64,000 nt of DNA from Sambucus nigra. Taxonomy: Eukaryota > Streptophyta > Magnoliopsida > Dipsacales > Adoxaceae. The notes beneath the pieces were generated by a model. That model had not been told where the DNA came from, searched no databases, and saw nothing but the letters and a program-made list of their open reading frames with translations. Position numbers and translations under genes: made by a program. Shown here piece after piece: positions 34,573 to 45,679 of this stretch (the stretch's first letter is position 1; the number at the start of each line of letters is the position of its first letter). The stretch is taken from positions 203,477,660 to 203,541,659 of the forward strand of contig OX422213.1 of NCBI GenBank assembly GCA_949130495.1. The letters run 5' to 3'.

Positions 34573-35514
34573 CTATTCCATGACCCACTTGAGGGCATTT
34601 GGGCCCATTTTATACTTCTCCAATTGGTAAAGGAGGATGTTGCCAATTTTTAGCAATGACCCCATAATCAAAATAATCCTTATTAGAGTTCGACAAATTA
34701 GCAACTAAAGCCTTACTCACAAACCTAGTCTCTAAATAATATGTACTATCACTGGGAATCCATTTGTAGCAAAATATCAACTCGGGGATGCCAATATGGG
34801 TCCTATAAATTTGGTAAAGCCTATGAATCCCATTTACTACCCTCTAAGTATTAGGGGCTATCTTAGCTGGGACAACATCAAAATACTGGCAGAACTCTAA
34901 ACAAAACCTACTAGGGGGAAATATGAAGCCACACTCCGTAATGAAAAGAGAGGGAATCCAGTGACTCTCGGGTAGTGAAAACACATCCACTGGTGGCAAG
35001 GGCATCTCTAAATCAACCCAATCAGGGATATTTCATTCCTGCCAAAATTCCTCTAAGGAATCCCCATGTACGATGTAAACCATGGCTATATTAAAGAAAG
35101 AAAGAAAGCAAAATAAAAAGGAGAAGAAATCTTATAGAAAAATGAAGACTGAAGCAAAGGAAGGATGCAAAGAAAAGCTTAAAACACATAAAACTTGGGG
35201 AAAAAGTAGACTTCGAAAGTTTCAAAGAATTTGGTAAAGAAAATCCAGAAAAATCTCACTTTTTATAGCTTACTTGAGAACTCGTGCAATAAATGATTAC
35301 TCTGTATCAACTATTGACATTCCGATGGCTTAGTTGTATAAAAGGTGTAAAATACCCCTTCACCCTTTGGCGGTTCGCTAATTTTGAAATTATTTACAAA
35401 TATGCCATTGCAACATCAGAGTATGGAAAATTTGTATAAGTCCCACACGTCGGCAAATGCCGGCCAACTCTGAAGAAAATATACTCCATCCTTTCAGCAA
35501 AAACATCAAGAATG

Positions 35515-35527
35515 AATTATTGGGGGC
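35515..35527 (+). other. Element 2 polypurine tract
   Basis: The sequence attattgggggc lies directly before the 3' LTR start TGTTGATACC. It shares its G5 core with the tract of element 1. Confidence 0.7.
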
Positions 35528-36072
35528 TGTTGATACCAAAAATTATCCACCTACATGGACCAATTAAAAGTGAACAACTGTCTTCATACATGATCGAGAT
35601 CCTAGTCAACAGATAGTAGCTCGGTGGGTATGATGACCAACATAAATAATGTAGGCCATCAATACCAAGGAAGCTTCATAATACTAAGGGTCTTGTCGCA
35701 CGTGGTTCACATAACCAACCATCATATTCATTATGTACGAGTGTAAATGCTTAAATGTATAAAGGCATTCCATCCCTTAACATTCCAAACCTTGATATTC
35801 GGGTCACTATAAATACATTGTATCCCTTTCATCGAAGGCAAGATATAACAGATCCTAGAATATTCTTATTTACAAGAATACCTAGCTTTCTGCAATCTCT
35901 GAAATCAATACCACGACAATGGATGTAGGCTTTCTTACATAGCCGAACATTTTTAAAACCTTGTGTCACTCTTTTAATTATTTCATTACAATTCTATATT
36001 TCATTTCAATTCTAAGTTTCTTACGTAGGCTTTCTTAAATAGCCGAATCACTTTAAAACCTTGTGTCACTCT
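35528..36072 (+). repeat. Element 2 3' LTR, truncated and internally duplicated
   Basis: Follows the 5' LTR closely for about 460 bp. After tttcttacg it repeats the block taggctttcttaaatagccg (36026-36072 repeats 35927-35977). It then ends at cactct before the unrelated gcgctaaaaaaac, without the terminal CAACA. Confidence 0.82.
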
Positions 36073-36224
36073 GCGCTAAAAAAACATCATTAATATATAT
36101 TTTGACTAAACCTTTTGCTATATTTTGAATGAAAATGTCCTCCTTTCAGGTATTATGACAAAATACGATATTATTACAATGGGTTAAGTAAAAAAAAAAA
36201 ATTCTTTTAGATACAAAATTTAAC

Positions 36225-36760
36225 TATTTTTGTAACTGTAAATCAATTAAAAATATTTTCAACTATATTTGAAAAAAATTGTATGTATTTTTTTAAACTA
36301 TGCGTGTTTTAAAATAAGCTATTTTAACTGTTTTATTTTTAAAAAACTATAAATTAATTAAAACTATTTTCAAATTATTTTTTCTTTATAAAATGTACGT
36401 GTTTTTTTTAAATTGTGCGTGTTTTTATAAAACTATTTTAACATTTTTTTTAAAACTGTACAAGCTTTTAACTATTTTAAATGTTTTCTTTTCAAAAAAT
36501 TATAATTGTTTAAAAATATTTTTTTATCTGTTTTTCTCCCTAAGAAAAGAAAATAAAACAATTTGAAAAAATACCTACAATTTTATTTAAAAAAATTAAA
36601 AATGGTGCTTTGGAAAAAATGCAAAACTAACCCTAAATTTTGGGATGATTTTCAATTTTGGACCATATGTTTTAAAAATTACAATCTTAACCCCAAAGTT
36701 TAGAAATTGCCTCAATTAAGCATGTTGTTACAATCCACTGAAAGGAATTGCTGGAATGCT
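36225..36760. repeat. Left arm of a long inverted repeat (MULE-like TIR?)
   Basis: Reads in reverse complement against 43010-43535. Shared blocks, in order, include ttgtatgt-ttttttaaact, the gcgtgtttt block, aattaattaaaactatttt, gggatgattttcaattttgg, gttgttacaatcc and aataagcat. Identity looks moderate, with indels. Bases 36073-36224 between element 2 and this arm hold only AT-rich DNA. The two arms would be the ends of a DNA transposon of about 7.3 kb, now filled by later insertions. Confidence 0.6.
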
Positions 36761-36988
36761 GAATAAGCATGCAGGATGGACTTTTAACTTATTAAATTGT
36801 CCAATCAAATAATGACATAAGGCTAAACATATTTAATCAAAAAATTTAAAACAACCACCTATAAAAAAATCAAAAATATTTTTAAAAATATTATTCAAAA
36901 TAAACCTTCATACACGAATGTTTTCCCCTCCACCCAGCACCACCTCTAAACTTCATTCTGCCTCTACCCTTTTCACCTACTGCCACCT

Positions 36989-39930
36989 TGCTATAACACC
37001 CCATAAATTCAAGGACCTGTAATTAAATTATATTTGGCAAAAAAAATATTTTATTAGGAGGAATTAAATTCATGATTTGGAAAATTTTAAATATGAGGAA
37101 TTTATTAATTTGGCGAATTGAGGATTTATTATTTGAACTATTTTGTGTGTCACATTTTGAGGTCAAGAATTTGGAGAATGTTATAAATTAATTCGGATGG
37201 CAATTTGGAGTGCATGGTCAACTACGGATGGGTCGAAATAGTTGGAATAGAATGTCCATAGATATAATATGGGATTCGAAACTTTTCTACTCACATTTGA
37301 GCCCCTAATTAAGCGTTTGGGCCCTTTTTAGAAGGGCCATAAGCCCAAAAACGGGATTAGAGTTAATAACCTTAATTGTTAAAAGCGTGAGGGGACTTTA
37401 AGTCATTTTAGAAGACAAAAATTGGGGAGAGCCTTAGAGGAGAACAATTAGAAGAGAAATTGGAGATTTGGGGAGATTACTTCAAGAATAAGAGGAGACC
37501 CTTGAATCTAACCCATCATCTTCATCAAAGGACTTGATTCTACAACTATAAAGCAAGTGGTTTAACTTGCATTTGTTAAATTGCATTTTTCCTATTCATA
37601 TTAAAGAAGGCGTGAATTAATTAATATGTTAGGGTTTATTCTACATTTGACTTTGGGGATTTCATGTTTGGGATTTATAAATCTGTAGAGATGATAAAAT
37701 TTGGTAGATCTGATGCCCCAATTGTTGTAGATGATTTAATTAAATTGAGTAAATCAAATGGGTGAATTTAGGATGAAATCTGGGAAGGTTTTGGGGGATA
37801 ATCTGTACAGAATTTGAGGTTTTAAAAAAATAATGGCGAACTGGTCTTCTAAGCAACGAAAGAAGAGAAAGAACACCAGGGTCGTTCGAACGACCTGGTG
37901 TCTCGTTCAAACGAGAGCCATTATCGTTTGAACGACATGGCTGGTCATTTTAATGACCTGGTTATTTTTGACAGATTTCTCCCCTTTCCCTGTTTCAGAC
38001 CTGATTGTTATTTTGTGATGAATTATTCCTATGTTGGTTGAATCTGGAAAATTATGGTTATAATTTAGGGTTTGAAAATTGTGAAAATCACGCTAGGATT
38101 AAGTGGAGAATAAATTCGATTAGAGAATTAAGGTTTATGATTGAATGATTTAAAACCTTGTTAATTATGTGGGCAAACATAATTCAATGAAATTGAATAA
38201 TGAATTGGGAATTTTGCATTTCGGCCCAAGAGAGGGATAGTCCGGGTACATTAGTTGAGTGACGCCAAGATAATAAAAAAAATGCGAGATTGTTTAAATT
38301 GAATCCGGATATTGACTCGGTGAAATTTGGACTAATGCTATGAGTGTTTAGGCACGGATTTGGTCAAGTTAATTTATTATAGGGTTATATAATAAATTAA
38401 GGAATATTCAAAAATAAAAAGGGTGATAACCTTAATGTGTGGAATTTGAGGAATAAGTTCTACAAGATGATATTACGGGCGAAAAGTGCAAGTTAGGGTA
38501 ATTTAGTTGGGTGACACAACTTGATTAATAAATAAATAATTGTGTGAAATTATTTAAATACCAAGTCGGTAGATAGACTTGGAAAGGTTAGGCTAGTGTT
38601 ACGGATTTTTAAACATGGGAAGCCTGGATTTAATATATATGTATATATGATTTATAAATATTTGTGTGAATAATATTTATAGTAAAGCATACCCATTCTT
38701 GTGCTATCAGAGGAGGTTGCGCGATGTGGGTGAATCCCCTGGCAGTGAATGCAGGGTGAGTATAGTCCCCAGGTCATAGCATTTGAGTTTAGGAGTGAGT
38801 CGTTTGAGTGTGTTTTAATCCCATTACCGTGGGAAACTATGGATGCCTCCATAGCGTTTATACATTTTTCTGAAACGGGGAGCTAGCCGTGTTAGGGTTT
38901 CAGGTGGATGAGTATACCCGATTATGATAGCATCTAGAGAACACCCGATGAGTGCCTACTCGGGGGATAGTGATACATCTACGACATGTATGTGTGAATG
39001 TTGTGGTATGATACGTATATATGGTGTAGATTTATATACGGGTAAATACATGATGTGATATGTATAAATTATATAACTCATGAAAATGTTATATGGTATT
39101 AATTGAGAAGAGATTTAAATAAGTTAGTGTGATTAATAATTTATAACTCGTATACTAAACTCACTCGGGGTAAAGTAATGGGGAAAGTTGAATGTGTGTG
39201 TGTATATATATATGACAAGACTAGTTACGGGGTATATAGCTAGATGGGTCATGTATAGGTACGTTAGGCGTGCACATTAGTCAAGGGGTGAGATGTACTC
39301 AAGAGAGTGTGCTACACTAACTTAAATATGAAGACCATTTATTCATTTTAATTTACTTAATTTAAATTCACTTGCTAAATATTTTCAAAATGTTTTGGGT
39401 TCTAACCCTTGCTATAAAATATTTTCAAAACCTTTTAGGTGTCCAGCCACAGGGATGCCATAATTCTTTTATTCCAGATTTACGCAGTTACGACACGTGT
39501 GGATTTGCAGGACTTTGACTTAGCCGTTCCAGTCATTTCATTCCTAGAGTAGGATACAGTCAGTATTCCATTTGGGCATGTCAACCTAGTTGTTCCATTT
39601 TATTTCAGTTAGATGATGTATTCAGTTATTCCTCTTGTGGTTTATTTTTGTTATTTGACTTATAGCCGGCGGTTATCTCGGTAAGGATTACATTTATTCC
39701 ATTTTTATTATTGTTCGATTCCGTGATTGTATGATGGTTAGTTATATATTCTTTAGCATGTTATTGTTGGGATGTTAAATAAAAAGATAAAATTTAGCAC
39801 CATGTCTTTTGAATACTTGGTGGTTAGTAAGTTTTAAAAAGTTTTCGACGGTGATGCTAAAACTGAACTGGATGAGAATCTTGTTTAATTTGGTATGGGA
39901 CTGATCACCCGGTTATTAGGTGGGGTGTCA
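36989..39930 (+). repeat. Tekay-type LTR (5' LTR of a decayed element, 2.94 kb)
   Basis: Starts near 36989 (tgctataacacccc) and ends ggtggggtgtca at 39930, just before a primer-binding site. It is related over its length to the LTRs of element 3, the solo LTR and the host LTR at 47515 (same acaccccg start, ggtgtccagccacaggg block and ggggtgtca end). It has a palindrome cassette at 37877-37966. The start is uncertain by a few bases because the usual TGTAA is changed. No target duplication could be assigned, since the other end is not found. Confidence 0.75.
37877..37966. repeat. Palindrome cassette in LTR (gttcgaac type)
   Basis: Contains the near-perfect palindrome ggtcgttcgaacgacc, extended outward by ccag/ctgg, then degenerate repeats ctcgttcaaacgag, atcgtttgaacgac and gtcattttaatgac. 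It is followed by a ttgacag anchor shared with the other LTRs. Confidence 0.75.
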
Positions 39931-39934
39931 CGGA

Positions 39935-39947
39935 TGGTATCAGAGCC
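39935..39947 (+). other. Primer-binding site, tRNA-Met type
   Basis: TGGTATCAGAGCC four bases after the LTR end, complementary to the 3' end of plant initiator tRNA-Met. Confidence 0.8.
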
Positions 39948-41790
39948 AGATTCTAGTGTCCTTAGGATATGTGCGGCTTTTCACGTTTCAGCGTAGCATT
40001 CTTTGATATAGAGCCTTATTATAGGATTATTGAAGAATAATTCGCTAGAATGCGAGGGAGGTGTGGAAGAGTGATTTACCAATGGGTAAGAGAACATCCA
40101 ATTGTGATCACATGTAGGGAAGTGTAGTGACACTCAAGTCAAAATTTCAAGCAAAGAAGTTTTCTCTTAGAAGCATTATGGAGTGATGGGAGCCCGCCAC
40201 CACATTCATGGGGAGACACCATGAATAATGAGGAATTTGGGGTGCGGATTATCATGAATCCGCTCATTAGAGGTTTAATTGAGAGACAAAGGAAATTTCA
40301 GTAATCTTTCCAAAAGGGTCGGATAGTGTCCATATGGTAAGGAAAGTTGACATAATTCGCAAACTTCGTAACCATCAGAGGGATATAAAGAATCAAGTAG
40401 GTTTTCAAGTTGATATTAGACCCATGGGTAGAATGTACAAACGTGATAGGAGATCTATTTAGGATGACAGGTGTCGTTGTCATAAAGTTTGTACGTTTAC
40501 ATTCGTACCAATGCTCTGGAGAGAGGGGAGCTAATGGAGTTGGAAAATCTCTTAGAGGAGTAAGATTGGATTTTTAGTGTTAGTGAGGCACCAATGGAAG
40601 GGATACCTAGTAGGGACCCATATTAATGATGGAGATCAATAGAATTTCTATCAAGTGACGGTGGGTTCAGTTAGGACCGTCAAGGCCAGCAACAAGTGTA
40701 TTTGATCAGCGGATCCAAAGTGATAATTGGGGTAGCCATTAGGGTCAAGACTACCAGATCCGTGATAAGGACAACCCCAACATGGTCGGTGGGGCCAGAG
40801 GAAGGAGAAAGGGGAATGACATAGAAAGGTGTCATATGTGTAAAAAATTAGAAACACATGGATGGATCTTGTCCTCGGAAAGTCGGGGGACAGGATTTAG
40901 ATGCTTAATAAGGGCATCTGTTGGAGAGGTTTTTGGTTTGGTTAAGACACGAGTGTTATGTCTAATAACCATTGAGACAGTAGTGTGAGGGGCAACTGAA
41001 ACTACGAGTTTTATTCTGAGATTATTATGGTTTCTTTGGTGTGATGCGAGAGAGTCACGAAAATGTATTAGTACTAAATTCACGTGAGAAATGGATTTAG
41101 TGGAGGTATCATAAATATCACTTGTATGTGTATTTTTACCATGGAGTAGCGGGATACTCTTCGATTCCACCTAAAAGAATGGGTGGGTACATTGAGACGA
41201 TGTATTTATTAAGGACTAGCTCCTTTGAGAGATGATATTAGAGGTATGGTTTTATCTTGGGTACGGATGGCTTCTTAATGGTGAGAGATCATAGCAGGGC
41301 TATCGTGTTCGTTGTTTCAGTGTCCGATATATATTCTCTTGAGATGTCTCACCTGAAAGAGGGTTGAACCCATGGAAATATCTGGTGAAGTAGACCTCAG
41401 AGGGTACAATGGTCTAGTTATATTGGATCCCAATGCATAGGGACTATTACTGATGAGATTCAAGGTATGTTGGGTTACCATGGAGCATAGAGATGTAGCT
41501 CATTATTAATATTTAGCATCAAGGGCTTAGTGATAGTACAAGCACAGTAGTATATTACTCCTTTAGAGACGCGAGAGTCCATGATAGACTTGTGAGTATA
41601 GGGGCAAGGTTTGAGAGTCCCGGGGATATGCTTTGGGTTCTGTGGAAATCAAGGACCGACAATGCTGAGGAATAGTGCATTAGGAAAATTTCTTTTGGAC
41701 TTTACTGGGAAGTTTTATACGCATGAGACTTAATAAAATGTCAAAATTGTGAAGACGTCATTGGATTCTTGGTCATCAAATTTAATTATA
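39948..41790 (+). pseudogene. Decayed internal region of a Tekay-type element (leader and gag traces)
   Basis: The first 90 bases after the primer site match the untranslated leader of element 3 read on its own strand (ttctagtgtccttaggat, tttgatatagagcc). A gag-like start near 40050 (RGRCGRVIYQWVREH) stops quickly. A degenerate zinc-knuckle-like CHMCKKLETHG lies at about 40832-40865, after Q-rich-like text. Nothing of RT or integrase is recognisable and the 3' LTR is absent. The right boundary near 41790 is only where the trace fades. Confidence 0.55.
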
Positions 41791-41888
41791 ATTAGTGAAC
41801 GCATTGAGTAGAGAGACACTAAGAGATAGGGCTAGTGGAGCCGAAAAGTGTTGCGAAAGAAACACTGTGAAGCTTTGCACCACAAAAT

Positions 41889-41974
41889 TAGTGTGCAGAC
41901 CCTCTCTCTCTCTAGAGAGAGAGAGAGAGACCTGTGCACACCCAAGTTTGTGTACCAAGTCTGCACACCAATTT
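41889..41974. repeat. CT/AG inverted repeat with flanking gtgtgcag arms
   Basis: A ccctctctctctctagagagagagagagag palindrome centre, split here as a CT run then an AG run, is flanked by gtgtgcagac on the left and ctgtgcacac and gtctgcacac on the right. It would fold as a hairpin. Confidence 0.7.
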
Positions 41975-42005
41975 TTTGACATAGTAAACAAATTATTTTT
42001 TAGAT

Positions 42006-42240
42006 AATTTATTTGTGTGTTATTTAAACATTTCAAGGAACCAACATAAAATTTTTTTAAAAAAAACTCAAAAAACCTTTTTTTTGCTATTTTAAAAAAA
42101 TCGGTCAAATTTTTCTAGATTTTAAAGCACTTTAAAAGCTGCAAAAAGTTTGACCGATTTTTTTAAAATAGGAAAAAAAAGATTTTTTGAGCCAATTTTT
42201 TTTATACGGTTCCCTTCAAATGTTTAAATTCAGACAAATT
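42006..42240. repeat. Fold-back element 1: near-perfect 235-bp hairpin
   Basis: The left arm (42006-42128) is the reverse complement of the right arm (42129-42240) with few mismatches. Paired blocks are atttaaacattt, aagg-aacc, ctcaaaaaa-c, ttttttt-ctattttaaaaaaa and tcggtcaaa. The loop is only a few bases near 42128. It may be a MITE, or two insertions head to head. Confidence 0.8.
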
Positions 42241-42289
42241 TTTTTTTTCAATATATATAAAAAAATAGGTTTATTTATGTATATATTAT

Positions 42290-42306
42290 ACACACACACA
42301 CACACA
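42290..42306. repeat. (AC)8 microsatellite
   Basis: Alternating A and C between the two fold-back elements. Confidence 0.85.
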
Positions 42307-42317
42307 TACTCAAAATT

Positions 42318-42700
42318 AGGATCTCTAACATACCTCCTAACAACATACCTATGAACATATCTATTTTTAAAAAATAGTAAAAATTATAATTTCACCCTAA
42401 TTTTTTATTCATGATCTTCATAGTGAAGTATACTATACAAAAAATTTCATCCAAAAATATAACTTGGAAGTGGGTGATTTGAAAATTTGATGAATACATG
42501 CAATTTTAACAATTGAAACTTTTTATCATCATCTCACTTGCTTCCAAGTTAAATTTTTGGATGCATTTTTTTTTGTATATGATCTCTTCATTGTGAAGAT
42601 CATGTATACAAAATTTGGTTGAAAAATATTTTTTATACTATTTTTAAAAATGGGTATATTTGTAGGTATGTTGTTAAGAGGTGTATTGGAAAGGATTAGG
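42318..42700. repeat. Fold-back element 2: 383-bp MITE-like hairpin
   Basis: The left arm (42318-42480) and right arm (42530-42700) are inverted copies. Paired blocks include the taacaacatacct block, tatttttaaaaa-tagt, atgatcttcat-gtgaag, catccaaaaat-taacttgg and aag-gggtga. The termini are aggat and attagg. The right end abuts a G7 and (GA)n run. A related end (atgttgttaagagtgtgttgg) recurs at 43541 next to a (TC)n run. Confidence 0.75.
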
Positions 42701-42710
42701 GGGGGAGAAA

Positions 42711-42730
42711 GAGAGAGAGAGAGAGAGAGA
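42711..42730. repeat. (GA)10 microsatellite
   Basis: Uninterrupted GA directly beside fold-back element 2, preceded by a gggggggagaaa run. Confidence 0.85.
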
Positions 42731-43009
42731 TGCCGATGGGAGTGATAAAGAACAACTATGAAGCAATGTGGTGGGGGAGGAAGGAGGGGATGGGGGTGAC
42801 AGTTGTGGGTTGTTGGTGGGGTGGGGTTGAATGACAAAAAGAGTGAATTTGATTTGGGTTTTATTTTGTGTAAGGTTCTGTTTTTCTCTTTTGATATTTT
42901 TTTTTTGTCGTTAGTATTATTTGAAATGTTAGAAAATGACATTTTTATAATTTTAAAGGAAGGAGCAACTTGTCAATCATTCATGGGATGATATAAAAAA
43001 ATTGCCAAA
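42731..43009. other. Purine-rich non-coding stretch
   Basis: G-rich (gtggtgggggaggaaggagg) then T-rich DNA inside the presumed TIR transposon. Read in reverse it resembles the pyrimidine-rich sequence at 36925-36985 next to the left arm, so the inverted arms may extend here. Confidence 0.35.
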
Positions 43010-43535
43010 TAGGATGCTTATTGAACACTTCACATCAAATTCTCTAATGGGATTGTAACGACTAGTTTAATCGAAGTGATTTTGAAACTTCGAGTTAACA
43101 TGGTAACTTTTGAAACATCAAGTCCAAAATTCAAAATCACCCTAAACTTCAATGTTAATTATGCATTTTCCCTAAAAAAACATGTACATTTAAAAAAACA
43201 TTTGAAAATAATTTAAATTAATGTACATTTTTTAATCATACTGTTAACAATAAAATGTACATTTTTAATAAAAATTAGGTAAAAACACGTACAATACACA
43301 CACAATTTATAATAATACAACATTAAAAAAAAATATTTCAAAATAGTTTTAATTAATTTATATTTTTTATACGAAATAGTTTACAAGAAATGTACTTTTT
43401 TAATAAAAAAAATTGGATAGAACAGGTACAATTTTTAAAAAAAAAGACAGTTAAAATAATTTTCTATTTTTTATAAAAAAAAAACACGCACAGTTTAAAA
43501 AAAACACATACAATTTTTATTTTTAAAAATGGACT
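43010..43535. repeat. Right arm of the long inverted repeat
   Basis: The reverse complement matches 36225-36760 (see there). Blocks such as ggattgtaac, ccaaaattcaaaatcacc, aaatagttttaattaattt, aaaacacgcacagtttaaaaa and acatacaattttt are the inverse partners. Confidence 0.6.
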
Positions 43536-43563
43536 TTTTTATGTTGTTAAGAGTGTGTTGGAG

Positions 43564-43586
43564 TCTCTCTCTCTCTCTCTCTCTCT
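43564..43586. repeat. (TC)n microsatellite
   Basis: Uninterrupted TC over 23 bases, next to a copy of the fold-back element 2 terminus. Confidence 0.85.
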
Positions 43587-43988
43587 TTAATGTCCTTTAG
43601 TGAGGTCCTTAAACTAGGACCATAAGGGATCATAAGTATGTAGTCCCACTTTAAGGATTCATTTGTATCCACTCCCACGTTTTTATTTTTTTAGCCGCTG
43701 GACACGTGTCATTCTCTGCGGAGAGAAAGAGAGGCAGTTACAAGGCGGTTGAGGGAGGTTTTGAGTAGCTGTGGAACTAATTACAATTTAAAAAATACAT
43801 GGTAGGGGAGACTAAAAATACTTTGGACATGGACTAAATCCTAAAACACTAGGACCATAATAAGACAAAAGCTAATGTCCTTGAGTGAAATTCTATTTCA
43901 AGACTAAATATATCATATATTTATATTTTAGACCATTAAAAATTAAGAAAGAACAGAAACCCATTATATTCCAACCCAAATCAAATTT
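43587..43988. other. Non-coding stretch upstream of the pararetrovirus-like relic
   Basis: No coding trace. It could hold part of the viral intergenic region, but no promoter or end could be assigned. Confidence 0.4.
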
Positions 43989-44001
43989 TGGTATCATAGC
44001 C
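43989..44001 (+). other. tRNA-Met-type primer site of the pararetrovirus-like relic
   Basis: TGGTATCATAGCC differs at one base from the TGGTATCAGAGCC kept in the Tekay-type elements of this window. Plant pararetrovirus genomes conventionally begin at such a site; no LTR lies in front of it here. Confidence 0.6.
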
Positions 44002-44040
44002 AAGATGCTCCTTTCAGACCTACATTAGTAAAAGACTTTA

Positions 44041-45300
44041 ATGCCCTTGAGATTTATCCCACACATTTACAAAGATGATTTTGGAACCCATCAATACTAC
44101 ATGCCCATCCCCATAACTGATTTTGACTCAGAAGGCTGTTTAACCATATATATAGACGGTTGTTCACACGTTGAACACATTCCATCCAAACACGCAAATA
44201 GCAGGCAAGTTATTATTAGTGCTGTCAATAGCATACTAGACCAAAATAAGTGTATCCTCCTTATTTTAAGACAACTATCCACATAATTCAAATCTCTGGA
44301 AACAGAGATAAAAAATATCTCAAAAGAAATACAAGAAATATACAGTCAAATGCCCATTGATCTGGAACAAGTATTACAAGATATAAATACTAAGACTAAT
44401 CACATAGAAGTCCTTAACAAGGAAATATCATAACTTAAAATTCTGACAAGAAACCAAGAAAGTGAGTTAGTCAAACTCATCAAAGAACAAGCCAAACTTA
44501 TTCCAAGATTAGACAATTATCTTCCGAATGAAAATAGTTAAGTCTGATTGGAATGAGGTACCTAGAGACCTCTCTATTCAGACCCTAGCATATTTTTACC
44601 AAAGAATTCAAGAAAAGATGAGTGATGAAAGATTCTATTACCATATAAATGAAAATGAGATTACTAATGTTGTTAAGGCATCAAGACTTATACTTGATAG
44701 ATTAAATTTAATATCGACATCCATAATGGCAAAACAAGACTACAATAGTAGCTTTGTTAAAGACTGACAATTAGATTTAAAGGATAAGACAAAAGGCTTA
44801 ACCATCTTCTATACAGACTTTGTTAAATTTCAACAAAATTTTCCCAATTATCTTAACAATATGGAAAGCTATAACTTACCCAGAATGGATAGTATTGTTA
44901 ATGAACTTAGACATAATATATCCCATATAGAAGAAAAATATGAAGAAATTATGAAAGGAGTTAGGTTTATATATGATAAACCTTCCCAAGAAGAATTAGA
45001 CTCCCCCTTTATTCTAACACATTTAGATAGAATAGAAAAATTTGTAGAATCTATAGAAGCGAGAATGACACAGGAATCTGTGTAACAATAAGAAAAAGAT
45101 AATGAAGTAAAAGACTAATTAAAAAGATTATTAATACTCTTGCTAAGCATAATGAAGACATTGATGAAAATGTAAGGAGATAAAATAAGTTCTTTAAATA
45201 AGAAATCCTTAGTTAGATAAAAGGACAAAATGATTATTTAGACACTTTAGAAAGAATTAAAAAAATACTTAAACAAAAATAGGTAATCAACTGTAAATTT
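44041..45300 (+). pseudogene. Pararetrovirus-like relic, N-terminal part with coiled-coil character
   Basis: The first ORF (44041-44286) starts 40 bases after the primer site. Through frame-breaking stops the reading continues with IQEIYSQMPIDLEQVL, PRDLSIQTLAYFYQRIQ and later LRHNISHIEEKYEEIMK. The text is helix- and lysine/glutamate-rich with coiled-coil character. I do not recognise a specific domain in this part. It is assigned to the relic because it is colinear, on the same strand, and lies between the primer site and the movement-protein-like segment. At least six stops break it, and it is strongly AT-rich. It is a dead copy. Confidence 0.4.
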
Positions 45301-45679
45301 AAAAAATATCCTTATATAGAAATTAAGGAAAGAAAGACCATAACTAGAAGAATCATGAATGGTGTATTAGTTAAGACTAGTAAGATAGCTAGCCCTATCC
45401 CAAATATTTGACATAATAATTTTATGATCCAAGACTTAAAGACTCGTCCTCAAATATTAGAACATGGTGGAAAGAAAGAAATTTCACCAACCCTCTTTAA
45501 TGAAAAGAACGGGGTGAAGTTGACTCGAGAATTGTAGAAGATTCCATACATAATGGACAACTTCCCGCAGTTATATACATAGACTTGTGTAAGTAAGGAT
45601 CCACTCCCAAGAATCCTAATTGTAACATGACTTATCATTATAGAAATCATGTGTTAAACAAGTCCAATACTAAGCTTCT

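Larger units (their letters stand above)
32957..35083 (-). pseudogene. Element 2 antisense gene, 5' part: Transposase_28-like domain and coiled coil
   Basis: Starts at the antisense ATG at 35083. The first domain (to about 34590) reads SLEEFWQEWNIPDWVDLEMP, ITECGFIFPPSRFCLEF, RVVNGIHRLYQIYRTHIGIP and ELIFCYKW with one stop. It resembles the putative gypsy type transposon family (PF04195, from memory). Likely introns follow at about 34467-34572 and 33668-33751. Between them is a lysine-rich part (PPAKKVVVATKKPEKVSKAS), and then a heptad-like coiled coil (AEEKLVNAENRLTATQDKLA). The end reads FKDGWSEALKEVGTPAEFEL and FDDEEASGES before the stop at 32957. The matching gene of element 1 lies at 15425-17307. 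It opposes gag-pol transcription. Confidence 0.62.
24466..36072 (+). mobile_element. Element 2: Tat-like Ty3/gypsy LTR retrotransposon with truncated 3' LTR (11.6 kb)
   Basis: The same architecture and clearly related text as element 1, in the same orientation. The 5' LTR is at 24466-24983, and the 3' LTR starts at 35528 but lacks the expected ACACCAACA end. No target duplication of the left-flanking gatgg is found. The coding parts are better preserved than in element 1; the longest open frame is the protease region of 257 codons. Many stops in RT and integrase and loss of the RT active site make it non-autonomous. It abuts the LINE fragment on its left, so it probably inserted there. Confidence 0.88.

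Noticed and set aside
39935..39947. tRNA-like sequence (also 43989 and 60197)
   Set aside because: Only the 12-13 bases of a primer-binding site are present; no tRNA cloverleaf around them.
42529..42942. 137-codon minus-strand open frame with poly-Ser/Leu and Pro runs
   Set aside because: Low-complexity translation of the GA microsatellite and purine-rich DNA.
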